DNA of 64,000 nucleotides from Mastigamoeba balamuthi (lineage: Eukaryota; Evosea; Mastigamoebida; Mastigamoebidae). Location: positions 248,706 through 312,705 of the forward strand of contig CACRSC010000472.1 in assembly GCA_902651635.1 (NCBI GenBank), read 5' to 3'. Shown here one piece after another: positions 13,201 to 28,200 of this stretch (its first letter is position 1; each line of letters begins with the position of its first letter). A program made the translations under genes and the position numbers. The notes below the pieces were generated by a model. The model had not been told where the DNA came from and made no database searches. It worked only from the letters and a program-made list of their open reading frames with translations.

Positions 13201-16200
13201 AGGACTGGGACGAGGAAGAACCGGACGAGCTTGCCGAGGCTGAAGCGAAGCTGACGTCTTCCGAGTCACCTGACGAGGCTGCAGGAGATCTGTCTGCGGA
13301 GGGTGTGAAGGAGGCCGGCGGAATGATGAACGTCGCTACAGAGGAACCGCACACACCAGAGGAAGTCGAGCCGCCAACCCAGGCTCCTGCAAGCCAGCCA
13401 GAAAACGAGTTCGAGGATTGGGACGAGGAAGGAGAGAGTGATCGCCCCGACAGCAATCGTTCTTCAGACCTCGCTGGCTCGGGCCCCGTGGGGGAGGCGC
13501 CAACGAAAGAGCAGGCCCAGGCCTCACCCTCTCAGGGCAGCCTCGATGCCGAGGTAGAGGCCGTCGAGTCTGCCGAGGGGCTGCTCGAAAGCCATGATAA
13601 GGCTGCCGTGTCAGAGACAGAGGACTTCGAGGATTTCGAGGAGGAAGAGTCTCTCGGCGAGGAGCCCGTGGAGCCCAAGCCAGCCGAGGAGCCACACCCG
13701 ACAGGGGAGATCGAAGCGGAGTCCGGAGACGAGTTCGCGGAAGACGTAGACGCCGAGGTTGCGCTGGAAGAGCAAGAGCCTGCCGCAGAGGAGGCCGTGG
13801 AACGCGCATCCGACGAGAGCGACGCACAGGAAGACGAGCAAGACAAAGCGAGTGTCTCGGTGGACCTGTCTATGGACGTAAGGGACATATCAATCTCGTA
13901 TGAGGGAGACTCTTTCGAAGCAGACGCCGTGGCAGATGTGCAGCAGATCCTCGCACAGTCCGGCCTCGACGCGAGCGGCGTCATCGAACCAGAAGCCGAG
14001 ATAGCAGAAAGCGGCATCGAGGCGAAGGAGCAAATGCAGCCAGGCGATAGCCAAGGCGAGGAGGAAACTGACTTCGCGCATGGGGATGAAAATGAAGACC
14101 ATGAAGGCGCTCTTGTATCACTCGAGGATGCGCACGCGGACGTCGTGGAGTTGGGGGACGAACTGCCTGAGCCAGAGTCGCCGACAGCGAGTGCGATTCC
14201 AGAGGCTGCGGAGGGCGTACCAGAGGCCCCCGAGGCAGATGCCGAGGAAGATAGCGAAGGAGCCGAGACAAGCCAGCACCTGGCCCCAACAGAGGAAGCA
14301 ATGCTTATGAAGGAGGTGGGCGCTGGTGTCGCAGCTGTTGCGGTGTACGAGAGCGAGCTTCCGGAAGATGACTTGGAGGTAAGGGAAGAGCTGGCGGAGG
14401 ACACCGAGCAGATGGGCATAGCCTCAGATAAAGACGGGAGTTCACCGGTTGAGGCCCCCGAGGAAGCAAAGCAGGAGGAGCGGCAAGAAGAAAGCGCAGA
14501 GGCCTTCGCGGACTGGGACGAGAGCGAGGAAGAACGCATGCCGATCGAGTCCGAGATGCCGCGCAGCGACGAGGAGCTCACCGAGTCGGAGCCCGCGGTT
14601 TCCATTCCCGAGACTACCAAGAGCGGGCAGGACGAGTCGCCCCTCGTTGGCGACATTGAGGAGGCCGACCAGCTCACAGAGGCCGCCGAGCACAAGGAGG
14701 ACCTAGAGTCTAGGTCTGAAACGGACAAGCTCGCTGAGGCACAAGGCGAAGCTGGCGAGAGTCCCAAGACGGAGATACCTGAAGAAGCCGCGTCTGACGA
14801 GTTGGAGATCTCTCAAGAACTCAGTAGCCTCGCAGAGGAGGCCCACGGAGCAAGCGAAGTCGAGGTCGATGTCAGCCAAGAGGCAGAGCTGGACGCATCG
14901 ATGGATCACGCTGCGGAGAACGTTGATCTGTCGGACGAACACCTCGAGCCCGAGCCCAAGGAACCTGCCGTCGAACAGGAAGCACTCGCACAAACAGAGG
15001 AGGCGCCTCAGCTACTGTCCGAGGCGGAGTTGCCCTCCGTTGGCGAGGACATCGTGGACAACGAAGAACCCGAGGACGCAACTGCTGTGCCGAGCAAGGA
15101 TGCTGACGCGTTCGAGGACTGGGACGAGGAGGAACCGGACGAACTCGCCGAGGCTGAGCTGAAGCTGATGGCAGAGGACGCCGAGTCTCTCAACGAACGT
15201 GCAAGCGACCTAGAGAGCGCCGAAGAAGCTAGTGGAGTCGGGATGCCCGAGTCAGAGGCAGAATCCTCGCCAGCACCAGAGGAAGTCGAGGCAGCAACAG
15301 AGGCTCCTGGCGAGTCGGACGAGGACTGGGATGAGGAGGAGGAGCCAAAGGAGGAGGACCACTCTGCAATCGAGCACGCCCCTGACGATATCGCTGGCCA
15401 GATTCCTGCGATGGAGGACAAGCCTGCCGATATGTCCCCAAAGACTCTGGCAGAGGACCTCAGCGCTGAAGTCGATGCTGCGGGGTCCGCGGAGGTACCT
15501 GACGAGGATTTGGTGCATGATGATGCGGAGGCTCACATCGGAGCAGAGCAAGAGCCAACAGACACCATGACGGCACAGGCCGAGATCTCAGTGCCTGCCG
15601 GGGACGCTGAAGAGCTCGTGGAGTCCGCCTCGACAAAGGAGGACAGAGTACAGGCAGAGCAGCTGTCAGAGGAGCCCGTAGTTGCTGTGCCACTGACAGA
15701 TACAGACAACGGCACAGACAACGGCGGCGAGGCCGTTCGTGATGAGATTGCAGAGTCCCCTGTTGGCGTGGGGCATTTGATTGCCGAACCAGACGCTCAT
15801 CCCGCCGAGCTTACCGAGGCAGAAGCACCTGCTATGGTTTCTTCATCCGAGCCCACTCCGAGAGAGGAGCCTAGCGCAGAAGTTCCTCAATCAGGTGCCC
15901 CTGCACCAGAGCTCGCCCATGTAGAGCATGAGGAGTCCCCCCTAGAGAACGAGAAGGCAGAAGAGGTCTCCGCAGAATCCATGCAAGCAGAGGCGCAGGC
16001 TCACGCAGCGTCAGCAGAGGAGAAGTCCTCACAGGAGCCAATGGAATCGCCATCGGGGGAGCAGGAGTCTGTTCCAGTCGAGTCCATCACTCCAGAAGAG
16101 CTTTCGCCCGATACACTTGTCGAAGCTGCACCACAGGCGGTCACGGAAGCTGCACTCGAGGTTCCTCTGCCAGAGAGCGCTTCGAAGAGCGTAGATGCAG

Positions 16201-19200
16201 TCGAGCCCGCAGATGCCACCGAGGAAGCTGTCTTGGATAAGACACTCTCAGAAGATCACAAGGAGGTGTCACAGCCCGTGACGTTGGAAACCCTCGTCGA
16301 GGAAGATCATGAACTCTCTGGATTCGAAGAGCAGGCGGCAGACGAACCAGAGCAGCAGAGCGCAGCCGACCAGTCGCTGGAGCTCTCCGAAGAGTTTGAA
16401 GAGGAGTTGCCAGCGGGTGCGGCCGAGCCAGAGCCAGCATTCGCCGAGGTGGAGCAGAGTGCCAAAGAGGAACTCGAAATCGCCTCACAGGATGCTGGCG
16501 CTATCGAAGAGTCTTCTGTAGCAGAAACGAGTCCGAAATCCCAGGCCGACGACCGCGAAGTCGAGGAGCACGACGAGTCTGCGGGCCCACAAGCGGAGGG
16601 CCAGCTAAGTGCTGACCAAGAGGGGAGGGAGAGTCACTCAGCTAGTAACGCGAGCGAGGTCGAGGATAAGTACGAGGACTTCGACGAAGACTTCGAGTCC
16701 GAGGCTGAGGACTCTGCACTGCCACGAGTTGCAGGAGATATGGAGACTTCCTCGCCCAAGGAAAGCGCTGGCCAGCTGGAGGAAGTTGCGGACCAGGAGG
16801 CGGAGCTCGCGCCAACATCACTCGACAGCGTCCAGCCAGCGCCAGAGGAAGAAAAGGAGCTCAAGGAACCGCAAACGCCGCTTCAGGCGCCACTGGCGGG
16901 AGCTACGGAGACTGCGGTGGAAGAGTCTCCGCTCGAGGAGAACTTGGTGTCGGACTCGGGTGCCATCACGCCCAGCGAGGCCCCACAAGACCTGCAGCAA
17001 GACGCATTTCAGGACCTGGCCCCTCACGACGTCGAAGCCATCGACGAGCGCCCGTACAGTCCAGAGGAGGGGCACGTGGACACTTCCGCGGGCGACGGTG
17101 CCACGCAAGGCCACGAGGAGAGCCTCGACATCTCGCAGGACATCAGTGTGGAAGACGCAGGCGAGATCCTCTCCGACACCGAGGCAGAGCAGCCGCCAGA
17201 CGCTGTGCTGCAACAATCTCTCGAGCAAGCCACCGGTGAAGAAGAGAAGTCTCAGGTGGAGAGCGAAGACGCGCTGTCAGGGCGTGGTTCTGAGGAGGAA
17301 CCGTTTACTCAAGTCGCAGAGCAAGGCGGGGCCGTGGGTGCAGCAGAAGCCTGGGATGAGGAAGAGGAGCAAGCCGCCGATACCCTTCGTACTTCGTCGG
17401 ACGTCGCAGTCGACGAGCCAATATCGGACGTCGCAGTCGACGAGCCAATAGACTCTGTTGCAGCAGTCGCGCCAGAGTCAGTGCTTTCCGAGGAGATGCT
17501 AGAGCGTGCATCGCCTGACCTCGTGGAGACCGACAAGCTCCCAGACTCAGCAGAGAGGGCAGAAAACGACCAAGTATTCTCGCCGAGAGAGGAGGCTCTG
17601 ACAGAGCAGGTGTCCGCCGTTCAGGCGGCGACCGATGAGGAGGCCGCTGAACCGCTGAGGACCGATGTGGTAGAGCCTGCACAGGAGGAGGAAGCAGCGG
17701 AGCTGCCTTCCGCGACGAAAGCAGATGCCGCGCCGCATCTGGCTACAGAGAGCGACACCGACTTTGATGACTGGGATAAGGGCGACGCAGAAGAAGCAGA
17801 CACCGACCTCGGCGCTCTACACAAATCAGTCGATCTCACGCAACCCGCCCCTGCTGCGGTATCGGAGCCAGGCGAGACCGCGACCGTCGTGCCGGTGGCG
17901 GCGGTTGCCACTGAGGAGGCTGCAGAACTCCCGCGGACAGATAGAGAGAACGAGCAAGAGCCTACACTGGAGCAGTCGGCGGTGCCGGAGTCGGACGAGG
18001 TCAAACCTGCCGAACAGAAGGAAAGCGGCCACTCGTCCGAGAACGAGGAGGGCACGTCTACGGTGCTGGAAGGTCCGCAGGAAGCAGAAGAGATACCTCT
18101 GCCTCAAGAACAAACTGAAATTGCCGAAGCAGTATCACCGGCAGAGGAGGGCCGCGGAATCTCACACGACGCCGTTGCAGCCCCAGATAAGACCGCTCAC
18201 CTCTCGCCTGACGCGGGTATAATGGAAGAGGATGAGCCCAAGCCAGAGTCCGGCGGGCCAGCCGAGGTGGCGCAAGCAGAGTCTGCGACACCGGAGGAAG
18301 CTGCGGCGGTTGACAGCCTCGGGGTATCCAGCGACGCAGAGAGCACAGTGGAGCCGCCTCTGGATGACCTCGATCAGCCGGTTCAAGTTCATGAAGAAGC
18401 GGAAGTACAGGCAGAGGCCCCGCTCTCCGAGGAGCACGAGGAAGAGGTTGCTCCTCCAACTGCAGAGAAAGACGGGGCTATCGACGGTCTCGTCGAGGAG
18501 GTGATGGAAGCACAAGAGGCCGCCGATGTTGCGGCACATGATTCCCTCGATTCTGTGGAAGTCGAGCACACCGAGTCTCTCGACGCAGAGAGGATTGGCG
18601 ACGCACCCCAGTCGCTCGAAGAGATCACGGAGGATCAGCACGAACTGTGTGACGAGGAAACCGCGGCGGCCGGTCAAGAGCCCGTTTCGTTTGACGAGAG
18701 CGACGTTGAGCAAGCGGAGAAAGCCCCGGAGACGGGCTCTCCAATGGAGCAAGAAGGCGCCACTGCCGATGTGGAGCAGAGCGGGGATGCCTTCGACAGC
18801 TGGGACGAGGAGAGCGAGTCTGCGCCAGCTGTTATCCCGGAAACCGACGAGCAGCGCGAGTCTGCGCCAGCCGAGGCGAGCGAGGACGAGTCCCAGCCGC
18901 CTTACCATGAGAGCGCCGAGGACGAGAGCGCACTCGGCCATGCTGAGGAGAAGGTGGAGCCGTCGCCTACCGGCAACGAGTTGGGCGCACCCAGCGAGCA
19001 CGACGCGCAGCAGCTTGGAGTGGAGGATGTAGAGCCACCCGCGCCAGGGGATCATGAAGAGGCAACGAGCGAGCCTGCACACCCAGCCGAGAGCGCGGAG
19101 GACGGCGAGGAACAGTCGCCTTCTATTGAGAGCCTCGAGGAGATCGGGCATGCAGAGGAAGTGGAGGCAAAGCCGTCGCCTGCGGACAACGAGTTCGCCG

Positions 19201-22200
19201 GGGAGGCAGTTAGTGACCACGACGTGCAGCAGCGCGACATGGAGGATGTAGAGCCACCGGCGCCAGAGGACAATGAAGAGGAAACGAGTATGCCAGAGAA
19301 CCCTGCTGAGAGCGCGGAGGACAACGAGCAGATGGTCGTCGTCTGCGAGCCTGCAACAATGGTCGATCAGCAAGTCGAGTCCACGGGCCAGGTCGCAGAG
19401 AGGTCTGAGGAGTACCAGGCACTTCCCGAGACAGAGGACGACATCGCCGACGCCGTGCCCCCGCCGTCGCTACCCGCGCCCGAGAAAGCTGCTGCCTCGC
19501 CTACAGTGTCAGTTTTGGACGACGACGAGCTTCTCGAGGCCGCGGACACGGCTGTCAACCGCTCGGCCGAGCTGCTGCGAGACGTTGCCGGGGTCATCGA
19601 AGCAGGCTCCGTCGCGGACTCGCTGAACTCGTCGGTATCGCTCGACGACGACGATCTCCTCGGCCGCGCCTCTGCCGCCATCAGGACATCCGAGGAAGTA
19701 CTGTCGTCTGGGGCCGCGTCTGCGCAGACATCTAAGCAGGCTGCCGCGTTCCCTCCGTTCTCCATCGGCAGGCAGCCAACAGAAGTACCGCCGCCTCCGT
19801 CAGAGGAAGAGGCGGAGGACGAAAATGCAGTTATCAGTGCGGCACACCCGCAGCAAGACAACTTCGCACCTCTCGAAGGCGCGGAATCGACTAGCGAGCC
19901 CCTGGAAGGCGTTGCCGAGGAAGAAACTGCCGCCGTTCCTGTCGTTGTCGCCGAAGATAAAGAGGAAGCTGCGCCATCGGGTGCCAGAGGCACGTCGCAC
20001 GTCGCGGACGAGAGCATCGAAGCAATCGAAGAGATATCGGATACACACGACGGCCTGGCGCACGAAGACCACGGCATCCTCGACGTGTCACTCGCGGAGT
20101 CGTCGATGAGCCAGGAGCCTGTAGATGTGCCGCACGCCCAGAGTGGCAATGAAGCTGGTGCGGTCGGTGGACTGGACATGGAGGGCCTGACAGACGAGTC
20201 TTTCGTTGCCACAGAGCATCCGCAGGATCACGAGCACGACTCGCTGGATATCCCGATCCCCGACGACGCCAGCCACGCGGAGTCGTCTCAAGCTGTTGCT
20301 CCGGTCGAGGAAGCGGGCCAGTTGGAGCTCATGGACTCTGTCAACGCGGAGGAGGACCACGCACCGGAAAACGCCCCAGATGTCGACGTGTCCTTTGAGG
20401 AGGAGCAAGCAGAGCGTGAAGACGAAGCAGAAGGGGTGGCCACGGTCGTGCAGGCGCCGGAATCGCTCGAGATCATCGAAGATAAGAGCTTTTCAGACCT
20501 GGCAGAACCTGCGCCTGTGAGGCAGGATGCCGGCGATATCACTCTGCCCGAGAGCGAGGTCGAAGACGAAGAAGAGCAAGAGCCCGAGATACCCGCAGCC
20601 CCTGGAGCGGATTCTGGCCACGCAGGCGAGGCAGTCGAAGGACTCGTGGAAGAAGAGCCTGCAACTGCCCCCGAGCCCCAAGAGGACCTGGAGGCGGTGC
20701 AATACGCAGCTGCTGCACAGGTTCAGAACCCTGCGGAGTCGCCCCGCGAACCGAAAGCAGATCTCAGCCTCGAAGGGAGTGTTGGCGAGGAGCACGACGA
20801 GCATGTGGCCCCAGAGCCTGCAGCAGTACTGGTTTCTGGCCACGTCGACGCCAGCCCTCTTGTTGTCGAGCAGCCGCAGAATTTGATGGCGTCCTCTCTA
20901 GGCCTTGAGCTGGATACCAGTGTCAATCTGCTCGATGACGAGGGCGCGCAAGACACCGCCTCGCCTGACGAGTCCGCAAAGCCCGAAGGAGAAGAAGGCG
21001 CGGGGGCAATGGAACCAGCAGACGAGCCCGTTGAGCAACAAGAGGAAGTCTCGTTGGATATGGGGCTCAGCAGCGAAAGCGGAGGGGCCAACGAAGTGGA
21101 AACCACACTGGGTCCCTCCGAGGACATGGCGCACCCCCTGCCGGACGCTGCCGACGTTTCACACGAGAGCAGCCACGGGCTGGACGACAGCAACCTCGTT
21201 GACCTGTCGCTCGAGCAGAGGGAAGAGCACCCTCTCGCCCTTACCTCGTCACTCGAAGGGCAGGTGGACGCGTCCCTGGACCTCCTCGACGAGAGCTCTC
21301 CCGATGAGCCGGCAGCGCACGAAGCCCAAGGGTCAGCGCAGCCCCGCGAGATGCCTGGCATGGAGGTGGAGTCGCCTGGAACAGGTACGCAGAGCATGGG
21401 TACGGCTCCTGTGCCTGAGCAGAGTCTCGAGGAGAAGGCACGTGAAGTGGCCCAGCCAGAGGCAGACTCTCTCGAGAGCGGCTTGTCTCTGGATGAAGAA
21501 CTGCCGGAGCAGAAGGAGAGTGCCCTTCTGCCGCTCGATTCTGAGGCTGCGGAAGGCTCAGGCACCGGTGTCGACACAGCAGCTGACAGGCAAGGTGGAC
21601 TCGGTAACGAAGAGATTGCCGAGGTCGAGGAGCAACAACAGGCGCTGGAGACCCCACTGGTGGAGGGGCTATCGCCATACGCTGAGACCCCGCTGGTGGA
21701 GGGGCTGTCGCCATACGCCGAGACCCCACTGGTGGAGGGACTGTCGCCGTACATTGCCGCCAACGAGCAGCAGCCAGAGAAGGACCTGCTCGTTTCTTCT
21801 CTCGGTGATCTTGACGCATCCGTCGATGCTGCCGCTGTGGTATCGGCGAAGCCCGATGCAAAGGAGTCAGGGTTGGACAGCCTCGACTTCAGTCTCAGCC
21901 CTGAGAGCGCGAAGCCCGAACCGGGAGTTCCAGTAGAAGATGCGGATGCACTCGATATCACGATGGACCTCAGCGACTCTGTTGCTACAAAGGAGGAAGA
22001 GGTTCCGCTGGATCACCAGAAGGCCACAGAGGACGGTAACGTTTCTGCTGCTGCTGCCTCTGATCACCTCGAAGAGGAAGTGCAGAGCGCGGGCGCAGCA
22101 GAGGACCGTGAAGCGTCGGATGTCGATTCCACAACGGGACAGGATTCTGCGCCAGAGACAGTCGTGCAAGAGGCGCAGGCATCCAGCGCACGCGACGATG

Positions 22201-25200
22201 CGACGAGCGTGCCAGCGGAAGCCGAATCCCAAGAGGCGCAGCCCGAGAAGAGCGAAGAGCCCGTTGCAGAAGAGGGAGACAGCCTCCTGAGCCTCGATGC
22301 TGGCGAGCCATCACCGAAGCCCGTGCAGGCCGTCTCCGAGGAGCCTGACCTCTCGCTTGACATCCAGGAGCCAGAGGGGCATCACGAATCACCTAAGTCC
22401 CAGAAGGCCGTTTCATTTGACGACGGGCTGTCGCTGGACAGTGCGGGAGACGCGGCCGAGTCAGCGCAGGAAAGCCTGGCGGTGCCCTCGAAGAACCTGA
22501 TGGCGTCGTCGCTCGGAGTGGACCTCGACACGACGGTCGACCTGCTCGAGGAGGCGGCGCAGCCAGCAGCAGCAGCAGCGGAGGAAGCGAGTATACTGAG
22601 CCTCGAAGAGGAGCAGGCGGACTCGAAAGCTGCAGCGAACAGTGCCGAGTTAGCTGACAGCGACCAGGCGAAGACGGAGTCTGCAGACGAGGCACTATCT
22701 CTGAGTGACGCAGTGCCATCCTCGCCGCCGATTGCCGAGCAGAAGGGAGACGTACTCGACATGACCCTGAGCCTTCTCGAGTCGGCCGCTGAGGAACAGT
22801 CTCAGCAGGAGCGGCAGGAGGCAGACACCGAGGAAGCCGCTCACGCTCTGCCAAGCAGCGAGCAAGAGGACGCGCCAGAAGTGGAACGCGGCCTCGATGC
22901 GATCCAAGCAGCGGCAACTCCAGTCCACTCGCCCATCGAGGAGGTGAAGGGTGTCCGTTCAGAGGAAGAGAGCGAGCCAGACGAGTTGGTGGAGGCTAAT
23001 CCAGCTTCCGCTTCAGGGCTCTCGCAAAAGACCGAGGAAAAGAAGCCGGAGATGTCGGACTCAGTCTCTCTGGATGATGGACTGTCGCTCGAAGCCGGCA
23101 GCTCGGAGCCTGCGGTGCCGGTGAGCGCGAGTCTCGCGGAATCCTCTCTGGGAGTAGACCTCGACACAACCGTGGACCTGCTCGAGGAAAAGCAGCAGAA
23201 ACCAGAGGATTCCGCAGTCCCCGGCGAGAACGATGCGCTGGCTCGCCAAGAGCGGGATGTGGAGTCCGTTGAAGACAACCAAGGCGCCGCCGCGGAGGTG
23301 AGGGAGGAGACACCCCTTGCTCTGGAAGTGCCTCAGCACCGAGAGGGCGATGGTGAACCGGTACAAGCAGGCAAGGCAGCCGAGGTCGTGGAAGAGGAGG
23401 ACTTCCTGGACGACGGTCTCACGCCCCGTTCTTCTGCGCGGATGCAGTCCCTGAACACCAGTGGCCCTATCGAGGACGAGGAGGACCACGAAGGCATCAC
23501 GGGCGACCTAGAGGATGACTTCGAATCCGCAGGTTCCCCGCACGCTCCGTTGCCTCGCGCCAGCGCTGCCGTGGGCACAACGGGCATCGAGGAGGAGCTC
23601 GAGGAAGAGACATTCGACGACGACGACGCACGGCCACTAGCACCCGTGGACAAGCGCGACGAGCGCACGATTCCAGTCAACGTCGAAGAGCCGGAGCACC
23701 ACTATGCAGAGCAAGGTGATTCGCTCGAAGAGCTCTCGGAGGATGAAGATGCGGCGAAGCCGGTGGCCGCGAGTGCGCAGAAGAGAGTGTCGTTCGACGA
23801 TAGCCTCTCGCTGAGCTTTGAGGAGGTGCCGCAGCCAGAGACGCCTCCGTCCAAGAGCCTTGTGGTCTCCTCGCTGGGAGCAGAGCTCGACACGACGATC
23901 GAGCTGCCAGAGGAACGCGTCCACGAGCCTCTCGAGGAGAAGGTTGGCCGCGCAGACGAGCCCGTGCAGAGTGCTCTCCACGACGAGGTGGCTGTCGACA
24001 ACGACGACTCAGAAAAGGAAGACAGCTTCGACGAGTCTCTCGAGGGTAGTGGCGGCGAGCAACAGGTACTTGGAGTGCCTTCTGTCGTGGGACATGACCT
24101 CCAACTTCCGACGGACGAGCCCGCCGCAAAGAACGAGCTGCAGGCTTCTGAGTCGGAGCCTGCAATCTCGCCTACTGCCAGCGAACCAGAGGAATCCGAG
24201 GAGGAGTCCGAGTCCAAGACAGAATCCTCTGTGGTTGCGCCTGTCGTGGAGAGTGTCTGCGAGCATGATCACGATAAAGCGCCAGTGGAAGCGGAGGCTC
24301 TGGGTGGATCGCCTGCAGTCCAGACGCATGTTGGATTGGAAGAGGATCTGTCCCTCGGGCTGGACGACACAACCAGCAGGGCCGAAGAGGTCGTGGAGGC
24401 CAAGGTACCAATCCAGATGCCTGCATCACAGATGGTCGAGCCAGCGGCAGAGGACGACAGCTTGCTAAGCCCAGAAGAGAAGGCACGCGAGCCAGAGCAG
24501 AACGAGGGTCTTTCGCTCAGCCTGTCTCTGGACGCCGAGGAGCAGAAGACGGCCACCAACGCGCAAGCCGGGCCTGTTGACGAGAGCCTCTCGTTCGACG
24601 TCGAAGCACCGGAACAGCAGAGCGGGCTAGTGGTGCCATCGGACAGTTTGCTGGCGTCGTCTCTCGCTGCGGACCTTGACACAACAATCCACCCCGTCGA
24701 AGAACAGCCACAGCCGTCGGCCAGGGAGCCAGAGCAACACGAGCCTACAGAGCAAGGCCAACAGAGCGAAAACGCCAGCGAGAGCACGACCTCGGACCGC
24801 CAATCCCTGTTGGAAGAAGACCTCTCGACAGCAGCAGAAGCAGCCCCGATGCAGGCCCAGGAGGGAGAGCTAGCCAGCACGATTGACGGTCAGGTGCCAC
24901 AGCAGCCCGCGGTGCAAGATGTGCAGGAGCGTGACTCGTTCGATGCGGATCTCTCCGTCGATGCAGATAAACCGCAGGGCGTATCAGGGCAGTCTGGCGA
25001 CAGCCTGTCGCTCGATGTTGAAGTCGAGGAGCACGAGGAGACTGTCCACCAAATGTCGGATAGCCTGGAAGAGCCGTCTCTCGATATCCCCGCGGGTGAT
25101 AGCAAAGCCCACAAGGAAGTGACCGAGCCAGACGACGTGTTGCTCGAAGATGGCGCTGCTACCGGCGCAGATGAAGTCGCTCAAACCGCAGGGCAGGAAC

Positions 25201-28200
25201 CGAGTGCCAGGCCAGATCTGCAGGACGTCGCCGCTCATTTGGCAACCGAGGCAGCTGGCGTTGCAGAGAGTGGTGATCTTTCCGACAGTGGAGAGCAAGA
25301 AGAGCCGGCGGACGACCTCGTGCCAGAATCGTCGGATGCCGCGAAGAGCCCTGTGAACGACGAGATCTCCGACGAGGACGTGGAAGGCAGCGAGGAGTCA
25401 ACAGAGGACACCACTCACGAACAGAACGCAGCAGCCGTGCCAGTCGTAGCAGCGGAGGGGCCGTCGGAAGAGGTCGAGGCCGCAGACACAGCGAAGGTTG
25501 CCCCCGCCCTCGCAGAGGAGAGCGAGCTGATGGGCGAGAAGTCGTCCGCGGGCCTTGTCGAAGAGGAAGAGGAGTCGGTGGAGGAGGTGCCGAAGCAACA
25601 GCCAGAGGTCAGCCCACTCGTCGAAGTGTCTACACTGGATCTTTCTGCCGATAACGAGCAGCAGACCGCGCAGAAGGACCTTCTGGGTTCCTCTCTCGGT
25701 GACCTCGATACCACGGTCGACGCTGCCGCAGCCCCATCGAGGGCAGAGCTTGGCCAGGCGGCCGGACAGGATAGTCTCGAAATCACTCTGAACCTCACTG
25801 CCAGCGAGGACGGCTCCAAGCCACTGCAAGCAGCATTTCCAACAGGCGTCGATCTCGACCTCACCATCGACCTGGGCGAGCCTGAAGCGCCGAAGGCTGC
25901 CGAGAAGCTGCAGCAGGTGGAGCCTCAAGAGGATTCCCTGGGCGCAGAGCTCTCGTTGGATGCCTCGGAACAGAAACCAGGCGAGGCCGAGCAGAAAGCG
26001 GAGCCTGCTTCCGACGGACTGTCGCTGGACATCGAGCCTGGGGAGCCTCAGGAGGAGCTAGCGGCGCCCCCTGTCAAGGAAGTGATGCGCGAATCACTCG
26101 GCGCAGACCTCGACAGCACCCTTGATCTGTTAGACGAGAAGACCCAGGGTGTGGCCGACGCGGCAGTGGAGTCGGAGAAGAGCGACACGGTCTCGACGTT
26201 GCTCGGAGAGGAGGAAGACACCGCAGAACCCAAGGCCGAAACGGACGCCGCAGAGGGGCCAGAGGAAGAGGGGCCAGAGGAGGCCCCAGAGGCGCTGTGT
26301 TTCCCGTCGCCAAAGATTCCTGTTGCCGCTGAGTCTACGGCTCAAGAGGACTTCAGCGACACGTCGAGCGAGCAGCAGGGCAGCAGCGCGATTCCGGAGG
26401 ACGAGGAGCTTCTGGAGGACGAGTCTACGCCGAGATCGTCTGAGGAAGGGCTGCCAGAGCCCCCAGCGACCAGCCTCGAAGACGGAGACCTCACCACCGT
26501 TGCCATCAGCGCTCCTGCATCGGAGAGTGTGGAGGCAGCGGAGGGCAGATCAGGCGGTGCCGCAACGCAGCAGTGCGCCGACGAGCAGGAGACCGGACTG
26601 GAGGACGTCACTGTTGAGCTCCTGGAGGAGGATGAGGAAGAAGAGAGAAAGAAGCCTCCAAAGGGGGAAGACACCTCGCTGGACTTGTCGCTGGGATCCG
26701 AGACCGAGAAGCAGCCAGAAAAGGGGCAGAGCGAACAGCTCGCACCTTCGCTCGGCGACCTCGACGCAACGCTCGACGAAGCCGCTGCGGTGCCACCGAA
26801 GCCGCAGGCCAGGGAATCCGAGCAGGACAGCCTAGACCTCAGCCTCAGCCTCGAGAGCGGCCAGCTGGAGCCTGCAGCGCCAGTGCAGTCACAGAGCGGT
26901 GCATTGCAGGCAGACGCGCTTGACATCACGTCGGATTCCGGAGAGTCTGGCGCACCTGAGGAAGAAGGTGCTCAGCAGGTGGAGCATCACAAGGCCGAGG
27001 AGAGTGACGAGGAGGCCGAGATACGCGAGGAGAGGAGTGTGGATGCGATGGAGGGTTCCCAGGGACCGAATGCCGTGGCCGCTGATGACGACGACAAGCC
27101 CGAAGCTGCACAGGAGCGACTGCCAGTTGTTGTGCCGGTAGAGGCCACAGGGGAGAACTCTGGTGCGCCACTGCAGAAAGCTGCCAGCGAGTCAGTAGCA
27201 GTGGAGCCGCACGAAGCGCACCCAGGGCAGAAAGACGAGTCCTTCGCAGAGGAGGGAGACAGCCTCCTGAGTCTCGATGTGGAGGACCGCAAGACAGAGC
27301 CCAAGCCAACACAGGCCAGCAAGGGAGAGTCAGACCTGTCTCTGGACATCGAGGAAAAGGAAGCGCAGCCCGAAGCAGCGAAGCCACCGGTGGCCGAGTC
27401 TCTCGACGACGGGCTGTCGCTGGACAGCGCGGGTGACGCTCCCGAGACAGCGCAGGGAAGCCTGGCGGTGCCCTCGAAGAACCTGATGGCGTCGTCGCTC
27501 GGCGCCGATCTCGACACGTCCATCACCGACTTGCTCGAGGAGACGGCGCAGCCACCAGAAGTGGGCCGTGCAGGCGAGAAGCCGGCACCAGAGGGCGAGG
27601 CGAGTCTGTTGAGCATCGAAGAGGAGCAGGCGGAGCAGAAAACCGTGGAGGAGGGCGCGGGAGCACTCGACGAGAGCGAACTCTCTTCGATCCAGGTGAC
27701 GGTCACAACGCCCGCTGAGGAGGGACGTGCGCTGGAAGTCGCGGAGCGCAAGGAAGAAGAGGTTGACTCGTTGGAGGAGGGACTGTCACTGGAGGTCCAG
27801 GAGAAGCCGAGACCCGTTCATGCAGCCGACAAGCAGGTGGAGCAACTGTCGTCGCCACTTACTAGCGATGAGGGAACACCTGGAGAATCCGGCGTTGCCG
27901 CGGATGTGCCTGCCCCTGCCTCTCCGGAAGAGACCATGGATGACCACGCGGACCAGGAGGTAGCCCCGTCAGAGCACGTGGAACAGCAAGCACTCGAAGC
28001 TGTGGAGCATGTGGACACCGTACGCGTGGCTGAGGAAACGCGCGCCGAGTCTGTCAAGGACGAAGTTGAGCAACTGGCATCCGGGTCCGCTCCTCGTTCG
28101 CCCGCGCAGTCGTTGGGAAGCAGCAGCAGCGACTTCGAGGGAGCAGAGTCGGAGGAGGAGGCAGGAAGCGAGCCCCCAGCTGTCCAGAGCCAGACAGAAG

